From positions 1,612,001-1,676,000 of the forward strand of contig NZ_JAFBCK010000001.1 in NCBI RefSeq assembly GCF_016907695.1: DNA of 64,000 bases, given 5' to 3'. Source of the DNA: Actinokineospora baliensis. GTDB taxonomy: Bacteria; Actinomycetota; Actinomycetes; Mycobacteriales; Pseudonocardiaceae. Shown one piece after another: positions 16,993 to 26,298 of this stretch. Made by a program: the position numbers and the translations under genes. How positions within the stretch are numbered: position 1 is the stretch's first letter; every line of letters begins with the position of its first letter. The notes beneath the pieces are model-generated. The model did not search any database. It was given only the letters and a program-made list of their open reading frames with translations, and was not told the DNA's origin.

Positions 16993-17706
16993 TCAGTCCT
17001 CGCCCGCGGCCACGCGCAGCGCGTCGACGTCGTAGAGCAGCAGCCCGCGCCGTCGGGACGTGACCAAGCCCTCGACCTTGAGCGCGCGCCACGCCTGACC
17101 GACTGAGTCCGGCCGCGCTCCGATGAGCTTGCCCATCTCCTCCTGCGTCAGTTCGACTCCCAACTCGACACCCCGGTCCGTGCGCTGACCGTGCTGTTCG
17201 GCCAGTTCCAGCAAGACCCTGGCCAACCGGGTCCGCACGTCGTAGCCCATGAAGTCGAGCCGCCTGCGGTTGGCCCAGGTGAGTCGCTCGGCCATCAGCC
17301 CGCACAGCGCTGCCCAGCCAAGCGGGTGGCGCATGAGGAAGTCGAAGAAGTCCCTGTGCGGCATGACGTGCACGACCAGGTCACCGCACGCGGTCACGGT
17401 CGCGCTGCGCGCACCGTCGCCGAGCGCTGCCATCTCGCCGACCACGTCGCCTGCGAATCGGATGCCCAACAACGACTCCCAGCCGTTGCGGGCCACCGCT
17501 GTCACCTTGACGCAAGCCGACGAGCCGGAATCGGACGAGCCGAGCAGCAGCACGTCCGTGCGCGGTTGCCCTTGCGTCAGCAGGAGCTCACCCGCAGTCG
17601 CGGTTCGCTTGCGTGCCAGTGAGAGCAGTTCGGCCGCGTCCTCGCGGACGAGTCTGGTGAGGAAGGTGCCGGGCAGCCATGTTCCCGGTTGTTCGGTGTC
17701 GTCCAC
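16993..17706 (-). CDS. Crp/Fnr-family transcriptional regulator
   Basis: A protein of 237 residues. A cyclic-nucleotide-binding-type beta barrel covers about residues 15-130 (GDVVGEMAALGDGARSATVTA is the phosphate-binding-cassette region), then a long dimer helix and a winged HTH (about 170-225) with LTQEEMGKLIGARPDSVGQAWRAL. The first gene of a five-gene leftward operon, it precedes a nucleotidyl-cyclase-like gene by 93 bp. The pair suggests that the regulator reads a small nucleotide made or sensed by its neighbour (inference). The GTG at 17706 follows AGGAG. It is divergent from the signal peptidase gene, over 429 bp that hold no convincing gene. Confidence 0.8.
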   Translation of the reverse strand: MDDTEQPGTWLPGTFLTRLVREDAAELLSLARKRTATAGELLLTQGQPRTDVLLLGSSDSGSSACVKVTAVARNGWESLLGIRFAGDVVGEMAALGDGARSATVTACGDLVVHVMPHRDFFDFLMRHPLGWAALCGLMAERLTWANRRRLDFMGYDVRTRLARVLLELAEQHGQRTDRGVELGVELTQEEMGKLIGARPDSVGQAWRALKVEGLVTSRRRGLLLYDVDALRVAAGED

Positions 17707-18051
17707 CAGGGATCTCCTGTTGCGGGCACGTTCGCCCTGAGTCTTGCCCGTCGTCTGGCGTGGACACGCTGCCGATAGCGGTCGGGGCGTTCGTGATGGG
17801 GCGATTTGGTATCACATTGCGCCGACCGGGTGCAATAGGGTGACCGTGCGTGGACATCTGAGAAGTCGAATTACCGCTGGTCGTTTTTCGGCTGTCATGA
17901 GCAAGGTTGTCGCAGGTAGCCGCACTGGTGCGGAATCAGACTCCGCGCGGACGGGAATTCGCGGCGGCGGCGTCGTGAATTCGACGGCGGGTATTCGGAA
18001 TGGCGATAGGCCGTTTGAACCAATCGGCGGAGTCCCGAGCGGACGGCCTGA

Positions 18052-18075
18052 CCGTGCCAGGAGGTGTTGGCACGG
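18052..18075. promoter_or_regulatory. Inverted repeat upstream of the signal peptidase gene
   Basis: CCGTGCCA (18052-18059) and TGGCACGG (18068-18075) form a perfect 8-bp inverted repeat with an 8-bp spacer, about 60 bp before the ATG at 18136. It could be an operator or a leader hairpin. It is the only clear structure in the 429-bp gap 17707-18135. Confidence 0.4.
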
Positions 18076-18135
18076 CCGCGGTGTGCTGGTGGAATGCTGT
18101 GGACCGCTACAGGAGCGGACTTCTGGGGAGCTTTG

Positions 18136-18828
18136 ATGGTCAGGTGGGTTGTGCCCGCTGCGGTTGTCGTGGTGGGGCTGGTTGTTGTGGGGTGGGCGGT
18201 CGTCACGGCTGCGGGGTATGAGCGGTACCGGGAGACTGCGGACTCCATGGCGCCGACGATGACCCGGGGGGACTCGATCAAGGTGTTGGAGATCGAGGGT
18301 GATCAGGTGCGGCGGGGGGACATCATCGTGTTCGCCATGGGCGCGTGGCCGGATGACGAACCGGCTGACGGTGAGCAACTGCTGATCAAGCGCGTGATCG
18401 CGGTTGGTGGGGACGCCGTGGCAGGCGGCGGCGGCGGCCTGACGGTCAACGGGAAGCGGGTTGTCGAGGACTACCTCTTCGATGAGGACCCGAGCATGGC
18501 CCGCCCGTTCGACGCCCAGGTGCCCGCGGGCACGGTGTTCGTCGCGGGCGACTACCGGTCCCTGTCCCGGGACTCCCGCATCTACGCCAGCCAGGGTGCT
18601 ATCCCGTTCTCCCACGTCAAAGGCGTTGTCGTCGAGGTCGACGGGAAGCCGGTTGTGCCGACGAAGGCGTTCACGGCGGCGGGGTTGGCGGGGGAGCCGA
18701 CGGTGGATCGGGCTGATCGGTCGGGGTGGTTGGCGGTGGGGACCGGGGTGTCCCTGGTGGGGGCGATCTGGTTGGTGGTCGGGTTGGTCTGGCGCAAGCG
18801 GCCTAAGGCGAGTGTGCAGGAGGCCTGA
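18136..18828 (+). CDS. Type I signal peptidase (S26)
   Basis: A protein of 230 residues. An N-terminal membrane helix (about 5-27) precedes the catalytic serine S37 in ADSMAPTM, and the general base is K85 in LLIKRVIAVGGD. The GDYRSLSRDSR segment is the conserved box E-like region, and a second membrane helix lies near the C-terminus (about 197-220). The enzyme releases signal peptides of exported proteins outside the membrane. With its extra C-terminal helix this is likely an accessory signal peptidase rather than the housekeeping LepB by the ribosomal-protein locus. The ATG at 18136 follows GGGGAG. Confidence 0.85.
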   Translation: MVRWVVPAAVVVVGLVVVGWAVVTAAGYERYRETADSMAPTMTRGDSIKVLEIEGDQVRRGDIIVFAMGAWPDDEPADGEQLLIKRVIAVGGDAVAGGGGGLTVNGKRVVEDYLFDEDPSMARPFDAQVPAGTVFVAGDYRSLSRDSRIYASQGAIPFSHVKGVVVEVDGKPVVPTKAFTAAGLAGEPTVDRADRSGWLAVGTGVSLVGAIWLVVGLVWRKRPKASVQEA

Positions 18829-18835
18829 GGTGGAG

Positions 18836-18871
18836 GCGTCGGGGAGTCGCGTGCGGACGGCTCCCCGACGC
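18836..18871. terminator. Bidirectional hairpin terminator
   Basis: GCGTCGGGGAG (18836-18846) pairs with CTCCCCGACGC (18861-18871), an 11-bp perfect stem between convergent stops. Confidence 0.7.
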
Positions 18872-18876
18872 TGGTT

Positions 18877-20799
18877 CTAGGGGTGGGTGCGGATGGTGAA
18901 GCGGGTGGTGGCCACGCCGGTGGGGGTGGTGATGGTGAGGGTCGCCCGGTAGGTGCCGGGGCGGGCGTAGCGGTGTTCGGCGGCTGTGACCTTCCACAGG
19001 CCGGGGGCGGCTAAGGGGCCCGCGGGGGTGGTCGGGGTGACGGTGGCGTTGGCCGTGGTGCCGTCGCCGTGGTCGAGGACGGCGGTGGGGGTGGCGGCGG
19101 TCGGGGCGGTGAAGCGGGCCACCTCACCGCGCAGGGTGCGGGCGCGTTGGTCGGGGGCGTCGATGTCGGTGGTCCACGCGACGGCGGGGCTGGGGCGGAA
19201 GTTGACCCCGGCGATGGTGAGCCTGCTGCCCAGCGACGCCAGGCGGGCGGTGAAGTCGGTGAGGTCGCGAGCGGACCGCTGGGTCCAGCCGATCTCCGCG
19301 ATGGACGCCAAGCGCGGGTGGCTCAGCCATTCCGCCTGGGCCAGGCCGCGGATCGTCTCCGACCACAGCGGGCCCGCGACGCCGATGACGTCGGACTCGG
19401 TGAGCCCGTCGCGCACCGGCTCCCAGTCGTAGTAGCGGTCGAAGTCGCAGGCGTTGCGGCAGGCCCAACTCAGGCCGATGGGGCTGCTCGGGTCGTACTT
19501 CTGGTCGAGGTAGGTGGTGCCAGCGGGCGACATGACGACCTTCGCGCCCCTGGCCACCTGCTTGAGGGTGTCCGCGAGCGTCGCGCCGCGCCAGAAGTGG
19601 ATCACCGCGCCCGGCGGCAGGTCGACCGCGGCGTACTCGTTCCAGCCCATCGGCAGCTTGCCGAGCGCGGCGACCTCCGGCAGCAGGGTGCGCAGGTAGG
19701 TCAGGTAGTTGTCGTGCCCGGTCACCAGCGCCTCGTCCCCGCCGATGTGCAGGTACGGGCCGGGGGTGAGCTTGGCGATCTGGCCGAGCACGGTGCGCAG
19801 GAACTCGTAAGTGACCGGGGAGTTGGCGTCCAGCGTCGAGTAGCCGACGTCGGCGGTGTTGTTCATCGGCTTGGTGACGCCGTCCGGGTTCAGCTTCGGG
19901 ATCGAGGCCAGCGCGGCGTTGGTGTGCCCGGGCCCGTCGATCTCGGGCACCACCGTGACGAACCGGGACCGGGCGTGCGCGACGATCTCCGAGTAGTCGC
20001 GCTGGGTGTAGGAGCCGCGGATCGCCGGACCGGTGCCCAGCGGGGTGCCGTTGGCGTACCGGTCGGCGCCGCCGAGCGACCCGACCCGGGTGAGCGCGCC
20101 GTAGTCCAGGCCGGAGGGGTTGTCCCTGGGCTGGGTGATCGCGATCCGCCAGGCCTGGTCGTCGGTCAGGTGCAGGTGCAGGGTGTTGACCTTGAACAGC
20201 ACCGCGGTGTCGATGTAGCGCTTGACCTCGGCGACGGTCAGGTAGCTGCGCGCCACGTCGAGCATGACGCCCCGGTAGCCGAACCGGGGGTAGTCGCTGA
20301 TCTCCGCGGCCTGCGCCCGCCACGGCCCGTCGACCCTGCGCCCGCTCTCCACCCAGGCGGGCAGCAGCTGCCGGAGGGTCTGCACGCCGTTGAACAGGCC
20401 CGCCGGGGTGTCGGCGGAGATGGTCGCCGCGCGCTCGTCGGTGACCAGCCGGTACCCCTCGGCGGCGTGGCCCTCCGGGGCCTTGCCGCGGCCGAGGTCC
20501 AGCACGATGTCGCCGCGCCCGGGACGCCCGCCGGTGATCGGCAGCCGGTACCCGGTCGCCGGGCGCAGCAGGTCGGCGAGGTACTCGGCGACCGGTCTGG
20601 CCGCACCCCGCGCGACGATGCCGCTGTCCTCGGTCAACGTGAACGGGCTGCGCCCGGTCGCCACTGCCGCCACCGGCCGGGGCAGCAACCGCTGCACCCC
20701 GGGCTCGACGGTCGCGACCGGCGCCGCCGGTGCCGCGGCGGCCGGTACCGCCAGCAGCGCCACCGCCGTCACCACCACCACGCGCCATGTCCTCCGCAT
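18877..20799 (-). CDS. Secreted beta-N-acetylhexosaminidase (GH20)
   Basis: A protein of 640 residues. It has a Sec signal peptide (MRRTWR then a hydrophobic core ending near AAAAPAAP), a GH20b-like N-terminal domain (about 35-165) and a GH20 TIM barrel from about 170. The catalytic pair D355-E356 is in HIGGDEAL, with substrate residues in LHLHLTDDQAWRI and PEIDGPGHT. A C-terminal Ig/PKD-like domain (about 560-640) follows. It removes terminal GlcNAc/GalNAc from chito-oligosaccharides or glycans outside the cell. The ATG at 20799 follows GGAGGG. A perfect DasR-type operator stands 30 bp upstream, tying it to GlcNAc/chitin control. Confidence 0.9.
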   Translation of the reverse strand: MRRTWRVVVVTAVALLAVPAAAAPAAPVATVEPGVQRLLPRPVAAVATGRSPFTLTEDSGIVARGAARPVAEYLADLLRPATGYRLPITGGRPGRGDIVLDLGRGKAPEGHAAEGYRLVTDERAATISADTPAGLFNGVQTLRQLLPAWVESGRRVDGPWRAQAAEISDYPRFGYRGVMLDVARSYLTVAEVKRYIDTAVLFKVNTLHLHLTDDQAWRIAITQPRDNPSGLDYGALTRVGSLGGADRYANGTPLGTGPAIRGSYTQRDYSEIVAHARSRFVTVVPEIDGPGHTNAALASIPKLNPDGVTKPMNNTADVGYSTLDANSPVTYEFLRTVLGQIAKLTPGPYLHIGGDEALVTGHDNYLTYLRTLLPEVAALGKLPMGWNEYAAVDLPPGAVIHFWRGATLADTLKQVARGAKVVMSPAGTTYLDQKYDPSSPIGLSWACRNACDFDRYYDWEPVRDGLTESDVIGVAGPLWSETIRGLAQAEWLSHPRLASIAEIGWTQRSARDLTDFTARLASLGSRLTIAGVNFRPSPAVAWTTDIDAPDQRARTLRGEVARFTAPTAATPTAVLDHGDGTTANATVTPTTPAGPLAAPGLWKVTAAEHRYARPGTYRATLTITTPTGVATTRFTIRTHP

Positions 20800-20828
20800 G
20801 TGATCCCTCCCAGCACAAAAGTCGGACA

Positions 20829-20844
20829 TATGGTCTAGACCATA
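20829..20844. promoter_or_regulatory. DasR-type operator (dre-like palindrome)
   Basis: TATGGTCTAGACCATA is a perfect 16-bp palindrome whose core TGGTCTAGACCA is the core of the dre site bound by DasR, the GntR-type GlcNAc regulator of Streptomyces. It sits 30-45 bp upstream of the GH20 start. The rest of the 343-bp gap to 21142 shows nothing recognisable. Confidence 0.8.
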
Positions 20845-21142
20845 AGAAGTTCGATCAAGATCCGTCAATCACCCAAGCAGCGAGGAACGCCGACCCACCC
20901 CCCGGCGGCGCCGTGCCCCGACCGCGCGTCGACCGGGTTCGGTGTCGGACGGCAAGAGTTAGAGCTCGCTGGAACTGCAAGTCCCAAGTGGATGGTTGGC
21001 TCGCCGCGCCCGGACAACTGGGCGCGGCGAGCGGGTGGATGGGGGAACAGCGGGTAGACCTCGTCGAGACCAATGCCGTTCGGAGTGGTCTCCACGCCTG
21101 CCGCGCCACTCGGCGCGGCAGGCCGGGTCCGCCCGCGCCCGG

Positions 21143-21619
21143 TCAGGACGTGACGACCGCGTCTCGGCCGACCAGGGCCGCTGACGTCTCGGTCAGCAGC
21201 CTGCCGGTGACGTCCGGATCGCAGCCGACCCTGGGTAGGCGGGCGCGGATCGCCGCGACCGAGCGCTGTCGTTGCTCGGCCAGCTCGCGGATGGCTTCCG
21301 CCGCTTGCTTGGTGGGCGGGTGCGCCAGCCAGGCCTCGCGCAACGTCGTGTCCTGTTCGGCCGACCACGGCTGGTTGGCGTTGCCGGTGGTGCGGCGCTT
21401 GGTGTCCAGGGCTGCGATCGCGACCAAGGACTCGCGCAGCAGCTTCGCCGCCTCCGCGGCGCCGCCCGGCGGTAGCCGCAGGTTCCCTTGTGCGAGCAGG
21501 GTGCCGTCGTCACCCTTGCCGCTGACGTCGATGGCGAGGTCGCCGTCGGCATCCGCCGTCACGGTCAGCGTGTAGCTGATGTCCTGCCGTGTGCTGGTGT
21601 ATTCCAGGTTGAATGTCAT
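21143..21619 (-). CDS. Hypothetical protein with SANT/Myb-like helical segment
   Basis: A protein of 158 residues that I do not recognise. The first half looks like a small beta sheet (NLEYTSTRQDISYTLTVTADADGDLAIDV). The second half begins with PWSAEQDTTLREAWL and RSVAAIRARLPRVG, which resembles a SANT/Myb-like or sigma-like helix set that could bind DNA. The start could be the ATG at 21619 or a GTG at 21667, which has a better ribosome binding site; the shorter form looks more natural. A small membrane protein lies just upstream on the same strand. Confidence 0.6.
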   Translation of the reverse strand: MTFNLEYTSTRQDISYTLTVTADADGDLAIDVSGKGDDGTLLAQGNLRLPPGGAAEAAKLLRESLVAIAALDTKRRTTGNANQPWSAEQDTTLREAWLAHPPTKQAAEAIRELAEQRQRSVAAIRARLPRVGCDPDVTGRLLTETSAALVGRDAVVTS

Positions 21620-21688
21620 GCAGGCAAAGGTAAGGACTTCTCGGGAATCGTGGAGAAAGTTGTCCACAGCCCTGATCGGGTGACTTGT

Positions 21689-21904
21689 TCAGTGCCGCCA
21701 GTGCTGCCTGCCGACCGAGTGCGGCCGATCTTCCGGTTCCACCGCCTGCGCTTCTGGGCCCTCGTCGTCCGCTGGTTCGACGGGCTCGGTGCGTTCGCGC
21801 TCCTCACGAAGAATCGTCTCAAGTGTGGTGTTGGCGCGGCGCAATCGCCAGACGATGACCGCTACGGCGACCACCGCGGCAACGATCCACAGTGCGGTAG
21901 CCAT
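21689..21904 (-). CDS. Small single-pass membrane protein
   Basis: A protein of 71 residues: one hydrophobic helix at the N-terminus (ATALWIVAAVVAVAVIVW), then RLRRANTTLETILREERER as a charged helix and an acidic tail. This type-III-like topology is common among actinobacterial hypotheticals. The start is the ATG at 21904 or the in-frame ATG 15 bases upstream. No family recognised. Confidence 0.55.
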   Translation of the reverse strand: MATALWIVAAVVAVAVIVWRLRRANTTLETILREERERTEPVEPADDEGPEAQAVEPEDRPHSVGRQHWRH

Positions 21905-22075
21905 AGGACCACTCCGCATCAGCCGTTGTGCACCCGCTGGGTGGGGTACCTCAAAGACTCCCACCTGAAGCACCGCAGCGCAGCCGAGCGACCCACTTTG
22001 GCCACCTGGTCGGGAGGAATCCGCCCCAACGGAGCAATCTGCCGACGCAATGTGACCAACCGTTCCCCCGAACGG

Positions 22076-23347
22076 CTACTGAGCGGCCTCGCGCGGTCGC
22101 TCGGCGTCGGTGACTTCGGCGAGTGCCTCGTCATTCGCGGCGCGGTTGAGCGTTTCCCTGGCAGGCAGCCAGACCAGGGCCGCGACCACGGCCATCGCCC
22201 CGGTCACCAGGAAAGCCGAGCCGAAAGAAAGCCGGTCCGCCAGCACACCCGCGACAACCGGACCCAGGATGGCACCGACGTCGGCGGCCATCTGGAAGGT
22301 CGCGAGCACCTGCCCACCACGGGATTTGCCCATCACGTCGGCCACGACGGCCTGTTGCGGCGGGGTCAGCATCCCGGTGCCCAGACCGGCGACGACGGTC
22401 GCGACCAGGAACTCGCCGACCGTCTCGGTGAAACCGAACCAGATGGTCCCGCCCGCGGAAACCACCAGCCCGACCAGGATGAGCGGCTTGCGACCCCAGC
22501 GGTCCGACAACCGCCCCGACACCAGCAACATCACCACGTTGCCCGCGGCGAACACCGATAGCGCGGTCCCGGCGAAGGTGCCATCCCGGTGCAGGACTTC
22601 TGTGATGAACAACGGCACCAGGGAGACACGCACCCCGAAGACAGCCCAACCATTGACAAAGCTGGAGGTCAACGCGGCCGTGTAACCGCTGTTGCGCAGT
22701 GCCTCTCGCAGTGGCATGACCGGCGCGGTGTCATGGCTTGCCGGCGTGATCAGGGTGGACTTGCGCAGGAACAGCCACACCGTGCCAACAGCGACCATGA
22801 GCGCGGTCGCGTAGACGAGGAACGGCGCGCGCAACGAGATGCCGATCAGTCCACCGCCGACCAATGGCCCAGCCACGTTGCCCAGCAGGAAACTCGTCCC
22901 CCAGAGGCCTGACGCCTTGCCGCGCACGTCAGATGGCGTCAAGTGGATGAGCAGCGCGATTCCGGAGACTGTGAACATCGTCGACCCCGTGCCGCCGAGT
23001 GCGCGTAGGGCGACGAGTTGCCAGTAGTGCGTGGCGAAAGCGCAGGCACCGGTGGTGACCGCGACGATGGTCAGACCCGTTAGGTACACCTTGCGTTCAC
23101 CGAGTCGGGTGACGAGCCTGCCACTGACAGGTGCGAACGCGAGGCGGGTCACGGCGAAGGCGCTGACCACGATGGACGCCGCGGTGACGCTGACGTCGAA
23201 GCTGCGGGCGAAGCTGGGCAACGCGGGCGCCACCAGGCCGAACCCGACGGCGATGATGAAGTTCGCCGCGACGATGACCCACACCTCGCGGGGTAGCGCG
23301 GATGGCCGTTGCCCTGTCGCTGCCACCCTCGCCCGCCTTCCTCGCAT
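22076..23347 (-). CDS. MFS transporter, DHA1-like (probable drug/metabolite exporter)
   Basis: A protein of 423 residues with twelve hydrophobic segments. Motif A-like sequences occur in both halves (GRLVTRLGERK after helix 2; GRLSDRWGRKPL after helix 8). Motif C, the antiporter signature, is at GTSFLLGNVAGPLVGG in helix 5, which points to proton-coupled export rather than uptake. It stands alone; the substrate is unknown. The ATG at 23347 opens a frame with a short basic N-terminus. Its upstream intergenic region contains a CTATAG box at 23364. Confidence 0.85.
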   Translation of the reverse strand: MRGRRARVAATGQRPSALPREVWVIVAANFIIAVGFGLVAPALPSFARSFDVSVTAASIVVSAFAVTRLAFAPVSGRLVTRLGERKVYLTGLTIVAVTTGACAFATHYWQLVALRALGGTGSTMFTVSGIALLIHLTPSDVRGKASGLWGTSFLLGNVAGPLVGGGLIGISLRAPFLVYATALMVAVGTVWLFLRKSTLITPASHDTAPVMPLREALRNSGYTAALTSSFVNGWAVFGVRVSLVPLFITEVLHRDGTFAGTALSVFAAGNVVMLLVSGRLSDRWGRKPLILVGLVVSAGGTIWFGFTETVGEFLVATVVAGLGTGMLTPPQQAVVADVMGKSRGGQVLATFQMAADVGAILGPVVAGVLADRLSFGSAFLVTGAMAVVAALVWLPARETLNRAANDEALAEVTDAERPREAAQ

Positions 23348-23461
23348 TGCTTAGCCCTGCGAACTATAGGCCGGTTCGCCTCAATCGGGCTAACCCCTGT
23401 CAGGGCAGGCCCCCCGCTGGGTACGTGGGGGTGGTCACCCGCACTAGCTAAGGAACCGCCG

Positions 23462-23653
23462 ATGTCCGAACCGCTCGACGCCATCGAGGTCACCGCGTTG
23501 CTCGCCAAGCTCGCCGAGGCGGAGCGGGACGCCCGCGTCCTGACTGCCGACGAGTCTTACCGGGATGGTCAGGCCGCTGGGCTTGAACTGGCCCAACGCA
23601 TCGTCAGGGAACTGGCGAACCTGCCTGTGGAGGCCGACTCCGGCCGGGTCTAG
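23462..23653 (+). CDS. Small helical hypothetical protein
   Basis: A protein of 63 residues, mostly amphipathic helix (IEVTALLAKLAEAERDARVL and AGLELAQRIVRELANL). The ATG at 23462 follows AAGGA at good spacing, and a perfect terminator follows, which supports a real gene. No family recognised; DNA-binding or regulatory partner roles are possible but unsupported. Confidence 0.65.
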   Translation: MSEPLDAIEVTALLAKLAEAERDARVLTADESYRDGQAAGLELAQRIVRELANLPVEADSGRV

Positions 23654-23665
23654 GGCTGGACGGCA

Positions 23666-23693
23666 CGGAGGCCGGGTAGCTACCCGGCCTCCG
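23666..23693. terminator. Bidirectional terminator (28-bp perfect palindrome)
   Basis: Bases 23666-23693 are perfectly self-complementary (arms CGGAGGCCGGGTAG and its complement, no spacer). They lie between the convergent small protein and ABC permease genes. Confidence 0.8.
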
Positions 23694-23717
23694 CCACCTC
23701 CGTTGCCTTACCGACCC

Positions 23718-25319
23718 TCAGCCGATGTCGCGGCGGCGGAACGTGGTCAAACCTGCCGCCACCGCGACCACTGCGACGCCGGTCAGCCAGAACAAGGGCG
23801 TCGCCACGAACTCGGTCCCGGGTTGCAGCTTGGGCACGTGCACGAACGGTGACACGTCTAGTACGGCCTGTGCCAGACCGATGACCGGGCCGTACAACGC
23901 GAGCAGCACTGCCACCGCGACTACGGTCCACGAGCCCGCAACCGCCAGCTTCGGCCAAGCGCCGTACAGCAACGCTGCGATACCGGCGACCACCCACACC
24001 GCAGGCAATTGCGCCATAGAGGCCGCGAGTGTGTGGGAAAGCTGGTGCCCGATATCGCCCGCGCGTAGACCGTGCGCAAGACCAGCGGACAGTCCGGATG
24101 CCGCTAGGAGCACTACGGGGCCGAGTACCGCGAAAGCCAGGTGACTACCGGCCCATTGAGCGCGCCCCACCGCGGTCGCGAGTACTGATTCCGCGTGTGT
24201 TGCCGTCTCTTCCGACCGCATTCGTAGGGCAGCTTGCACCGCATAGACAGCGCCGAGCATCCCGAAGAGGCCGATGATCGCGGACAAGTAGGCGTCCACG
24301 AGTCCCTGGGTGCCGCCCATCCGTTCCATGATCTGCTTGACCTGTTCGCTGTCTCCGACGAGCCCGCCAATGCCGTCGGCGATCGCGCCGAAGATGACGC
24401 CCATGACGACAACGGCGGCCGTCCACCCCAGCAGCGATCCGCGTTGCAGCCGCCACGCCAGTCCCCACGGGCTCGACAGTGACTTGGGCGCGGAAGCCGG
24501 ACCGGGCCGCGAGGGCCAGAGCCCCGCGCCGATGTCTCTTAGCGGCACCAGTCGGTAGGCGACTGCGGCGATGACAGCGGCGACACCTGTAGCCAGCAGG
24601 AAAACCCACCACTTGTCGGCTACGAACGGCCTAGCTTGTTGCGGCCACGCCAAGGGCGACAGCCACGACACCCAACTCGCGGACGGTGTCGAGTCGCCTA
24701 GCGCGCGCAGCAAGAAGGCTGCACCGAGGATGGTGGTGGCTATGCCATTGGCTGACCGGGAGTACTCGGTGAGCTGCGCGGTCACCCCGGCGATCGCGGT
24801 GAACACTAGGCCCGTACCGGCGATGGCCAGCCCTAGCGTGAACGCCCCTGCGGCAGGCAAACCGGCGCCAGCCATGCCTGCGGCGATCAACACTCCTATG
24901 AGGAGGCTGGAAGCTCCAGCGATCACCATGCCTGCCGTAAGAGCGGCATACCTGCCCACTACGGCGGATCCCAGTAGCTCTAGCCGCCCTGAGTCCTCTT
25001 CTGCGCGTGTGTGCCGGGTGACCGTGAAGATCGCGAAGAGTCCGATGAACAGCGCCAGGAACGAGCCGTACCGCCACGCGCTCCAGCCGCCAGGCGTCGA
25101 CAGGTCAAAGGCCGGTCCGTAGAGGACGGCGACCGACGGATTGCTTCCCGTGCCTGCGTTAAGAGACGCTCGGGCAGCCGCAGTGGGGTAGAGCTGTTCG
25201 TAGGCGGACACCGTCGACCCAGGGATCACGCTCAAGACCACGATCCAGATCGGGAGGATGACCCGGTCGCGGCGCAGCGCGAGCCGGATAAGAGGCCACG
25301 TCCCGGCTATCCCGGTCAT
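23718..25319 (-). CDS. ABC transporter permease (polyketide-antibiotic exporter type)
   Basis: A protein of 533 residues with about twelve hydrophobic segments in two repeats. The opening ([27 protein letters not shown]) and the conserved [25 protein letters not shown] loop are those of the large ABC-2-type exporter permeases often annotated for polyketide antibiotics. Its start overlaps the stop of the ATPase gene, so the two form one exporter. A divergent MarR/GbsR-like repressor with a palindromic operator suggests induction by a toxic compound. The coding sequence contains many codons unusual for the genome (TA-containing), notably 24.0-25.2 kb. Confidence 0.85.
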   Translation of the reverse strand: MTGIAGTWPLIRLALRRDRVILPIWIVVLSVIPGSTVSAYEQLYPTAAARASLNAGTGSNPSVAVLYGPAFDLSTPGGWSAWRYGSFLALFIGLFAIFTVTRHTRAEEDSGRLELLGSAVVGRYAALTAGMVIAGASSLLIGVLIAAGMAGAGLPAAGAFTLGLAIAGTGLVFTAIAGVTAQLTEYSRSANGIATTILGAAFLLRALGDSTPSASWVSWLSPLAWPQQARPFVADKWWVFLLATGVAAVIAAVAYRLVPLRDIGAGLWPSRPGPASAPKSLSSPWGLAWRLQRGSLLGWTAAVVVMGVIFGAIADGIGGLVGDSEQVKQIMERMGGTQGLVDAYLSAIIGLFGMLGAVYAVQAALRMRSEETATHAESVLATAVGRAQWAGSHLAFAVLGPVVLLAASGLSAGLAHGLRAGDIGHQLSHTLAASMAQLPAVWVVAGIAALLYGAWPKLAVAGSWTVVAVAVLLALYGPVIGLAQAVLDVSPFVHVPKLQPGTEFVATPLFWLTGVAVVAVAAGLTTFRRRDIG

Positions 25320-26215
25320 CGGGTGCCTACCGGCTCGTCTTGGTAGTGCCGTAGGAACAGCTCTTCCAGCGTCGGCGGTTGGCTGGTCAGTGAGCGGACG
25401 CCCGACTCGGTGAGCGCGCGTAGTGCGGTGTCGAGGTCGCGGGTGTCGACATCGAACTTGACCCGGTTGCCCTCTACGACCACGTCGTGCACACCCGGGA
25501 GTTGAGCGATCCCGTTGGGCGGGCTCGCCAGCTCCGCGCTGATGCTCGTGCGCGTGAGGTGCCGAAGCTCGCTAAGAGTTCCCGTCTCGACGGTCGTACC
25601 GGCGCGGATGATGCTGACCCTGTCGCACAGGGTCTCGACCTCGGCCAAGATGTGGCTCGACAGGAGAACCGTGCGACCGCGGTCGCGCTCCTCGCGCACG
25701 CACTCTTGGAAGACCGACTCCATCAACGGGTCGAGCCCGGACGTCGGCTCGTCCAGGACGAGCAGCTCGATGTCAGAGGCGAGGGCGGCGACCAGGGCCA
25801 CCTTCTGCCGGTTGCCCTTGGAGTAGGTGCGGCCCTTCTTGCGCGGGTCCAGGTCGAACCGCTCCAGCAGCTCCGCGCGTCGGCGCTGGTCGAGCCCGCC
25901 GCGCAGTCTGCCGAGCAGGTCGATGACCTCGCCGCCGGACAGGTTCGGCCACAGCGAGACGTCACCGGGCACATAGGCGAGGCGGCGGTGCAGGTCGGTG
26001 GCGTCGCGCCACGGGTCGCCGCCGAGCAGCGTGGTGGTGCCCGCGTCGGCGCGCAGAAGGCCGAGCAGCACTCGAATGGTGGTGGACTTGCCCGCGCCGT
26101 TGGGGCCGAGGAAGCCGTGGACCTCCCCGGTCTCGACCGTCAGGTCGAGGCCGTCCAGCGCGCGGGTCCGACCGAAGGTCTTGACCAGGCCGGACACCGA
26201 GATTGCCGTTGTCAT
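25316..26215 (-). CDS. ABC transporter ATP-binding protein (drug exporter type)
   Basis: A protein of 299 residues. Walker [10 protein letters not shown] is at 37-45. The signature loop is divergent (YSKGNRQK, 131-138, instead of LSGGQ), as is common in this subfamily; Walker B is LLVLDEP (about 151-157), with SSHILAEVE containing the H-loop. A C-terminal extension (about 210-299) matches the drug-resistance ATPase family. It energises the downstream permease. The ATG at 26215 has no good ribosome binding site; a TTG nine bases earlier is the alternative. The divergent palindrome at 26235 probably represses it. Confidence 0.9.
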   Translation of the reverse strand: MTTAISVSGLVKTFGRTRALDGLDLTVETGEVHGFLGPNGAGKSTTIRVLLGLLRADAGTTTLLGGDPWRDATDLHRRLAYVPGDVSLWPNLSGGEVIDLLGRLRGGLDQRRRAELLERFDLDPRKKGRTYSKGNRQKVALVAALASDIELLVLDEPTSGLDPLMESVFQECVREERDRGRTVLLSSHILAEVETLCDRVSIIRAGTTVETGTLSELRHLTRTSISAELASPPNGIAQLPGVHDVVVEGNRVKFDVDTRDLDTALRALTESGVRSLTSQPPTLEELFLRHYQDEPVGTR

Positions 26216-26234
26216 GATTCGCAACGTACTCTTG

Positions 26235-26252
26235 GTTCACAACTTTGTGAAC
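26235..26252. promoter_or_regulatory. Palindromic operator between ABC exporter and MarR/GbsR regulator
   Basis: GTTCACAA (26235-26242) and TTGTGAAC (26245-26252) form a perfect 8-bp inverted repeat with a 2-bp centre, in the 83-bp divergent region. This TTCACAA-N2-TTGTGAA form is typical of MarR/GbsR-type operators. It lies 20 bp from the ATPase start, so binding should block that promoter. Confidence 0.75.
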
Positions 26253-26298
26253 GTTCCGAACGCGCTAGCGTTGTGATGTCTATCGGAAGGGTGAGGCC

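Noticed and set aside
17793..17815. GTGAT...ATCAC as a Crp binding site in the Crp-lepB gap
   Set aside because: The half-site spacing (13 bp) does not match the TGTGA-N6-TCACA geometry of Crp sites.
17744..18136. Possible 130-codon gene on the plus strand before the signal peptidase
   Set aside because: No ribosome binding site, atypical composition and no recognisable similarity; it would also occupy the promoter region.
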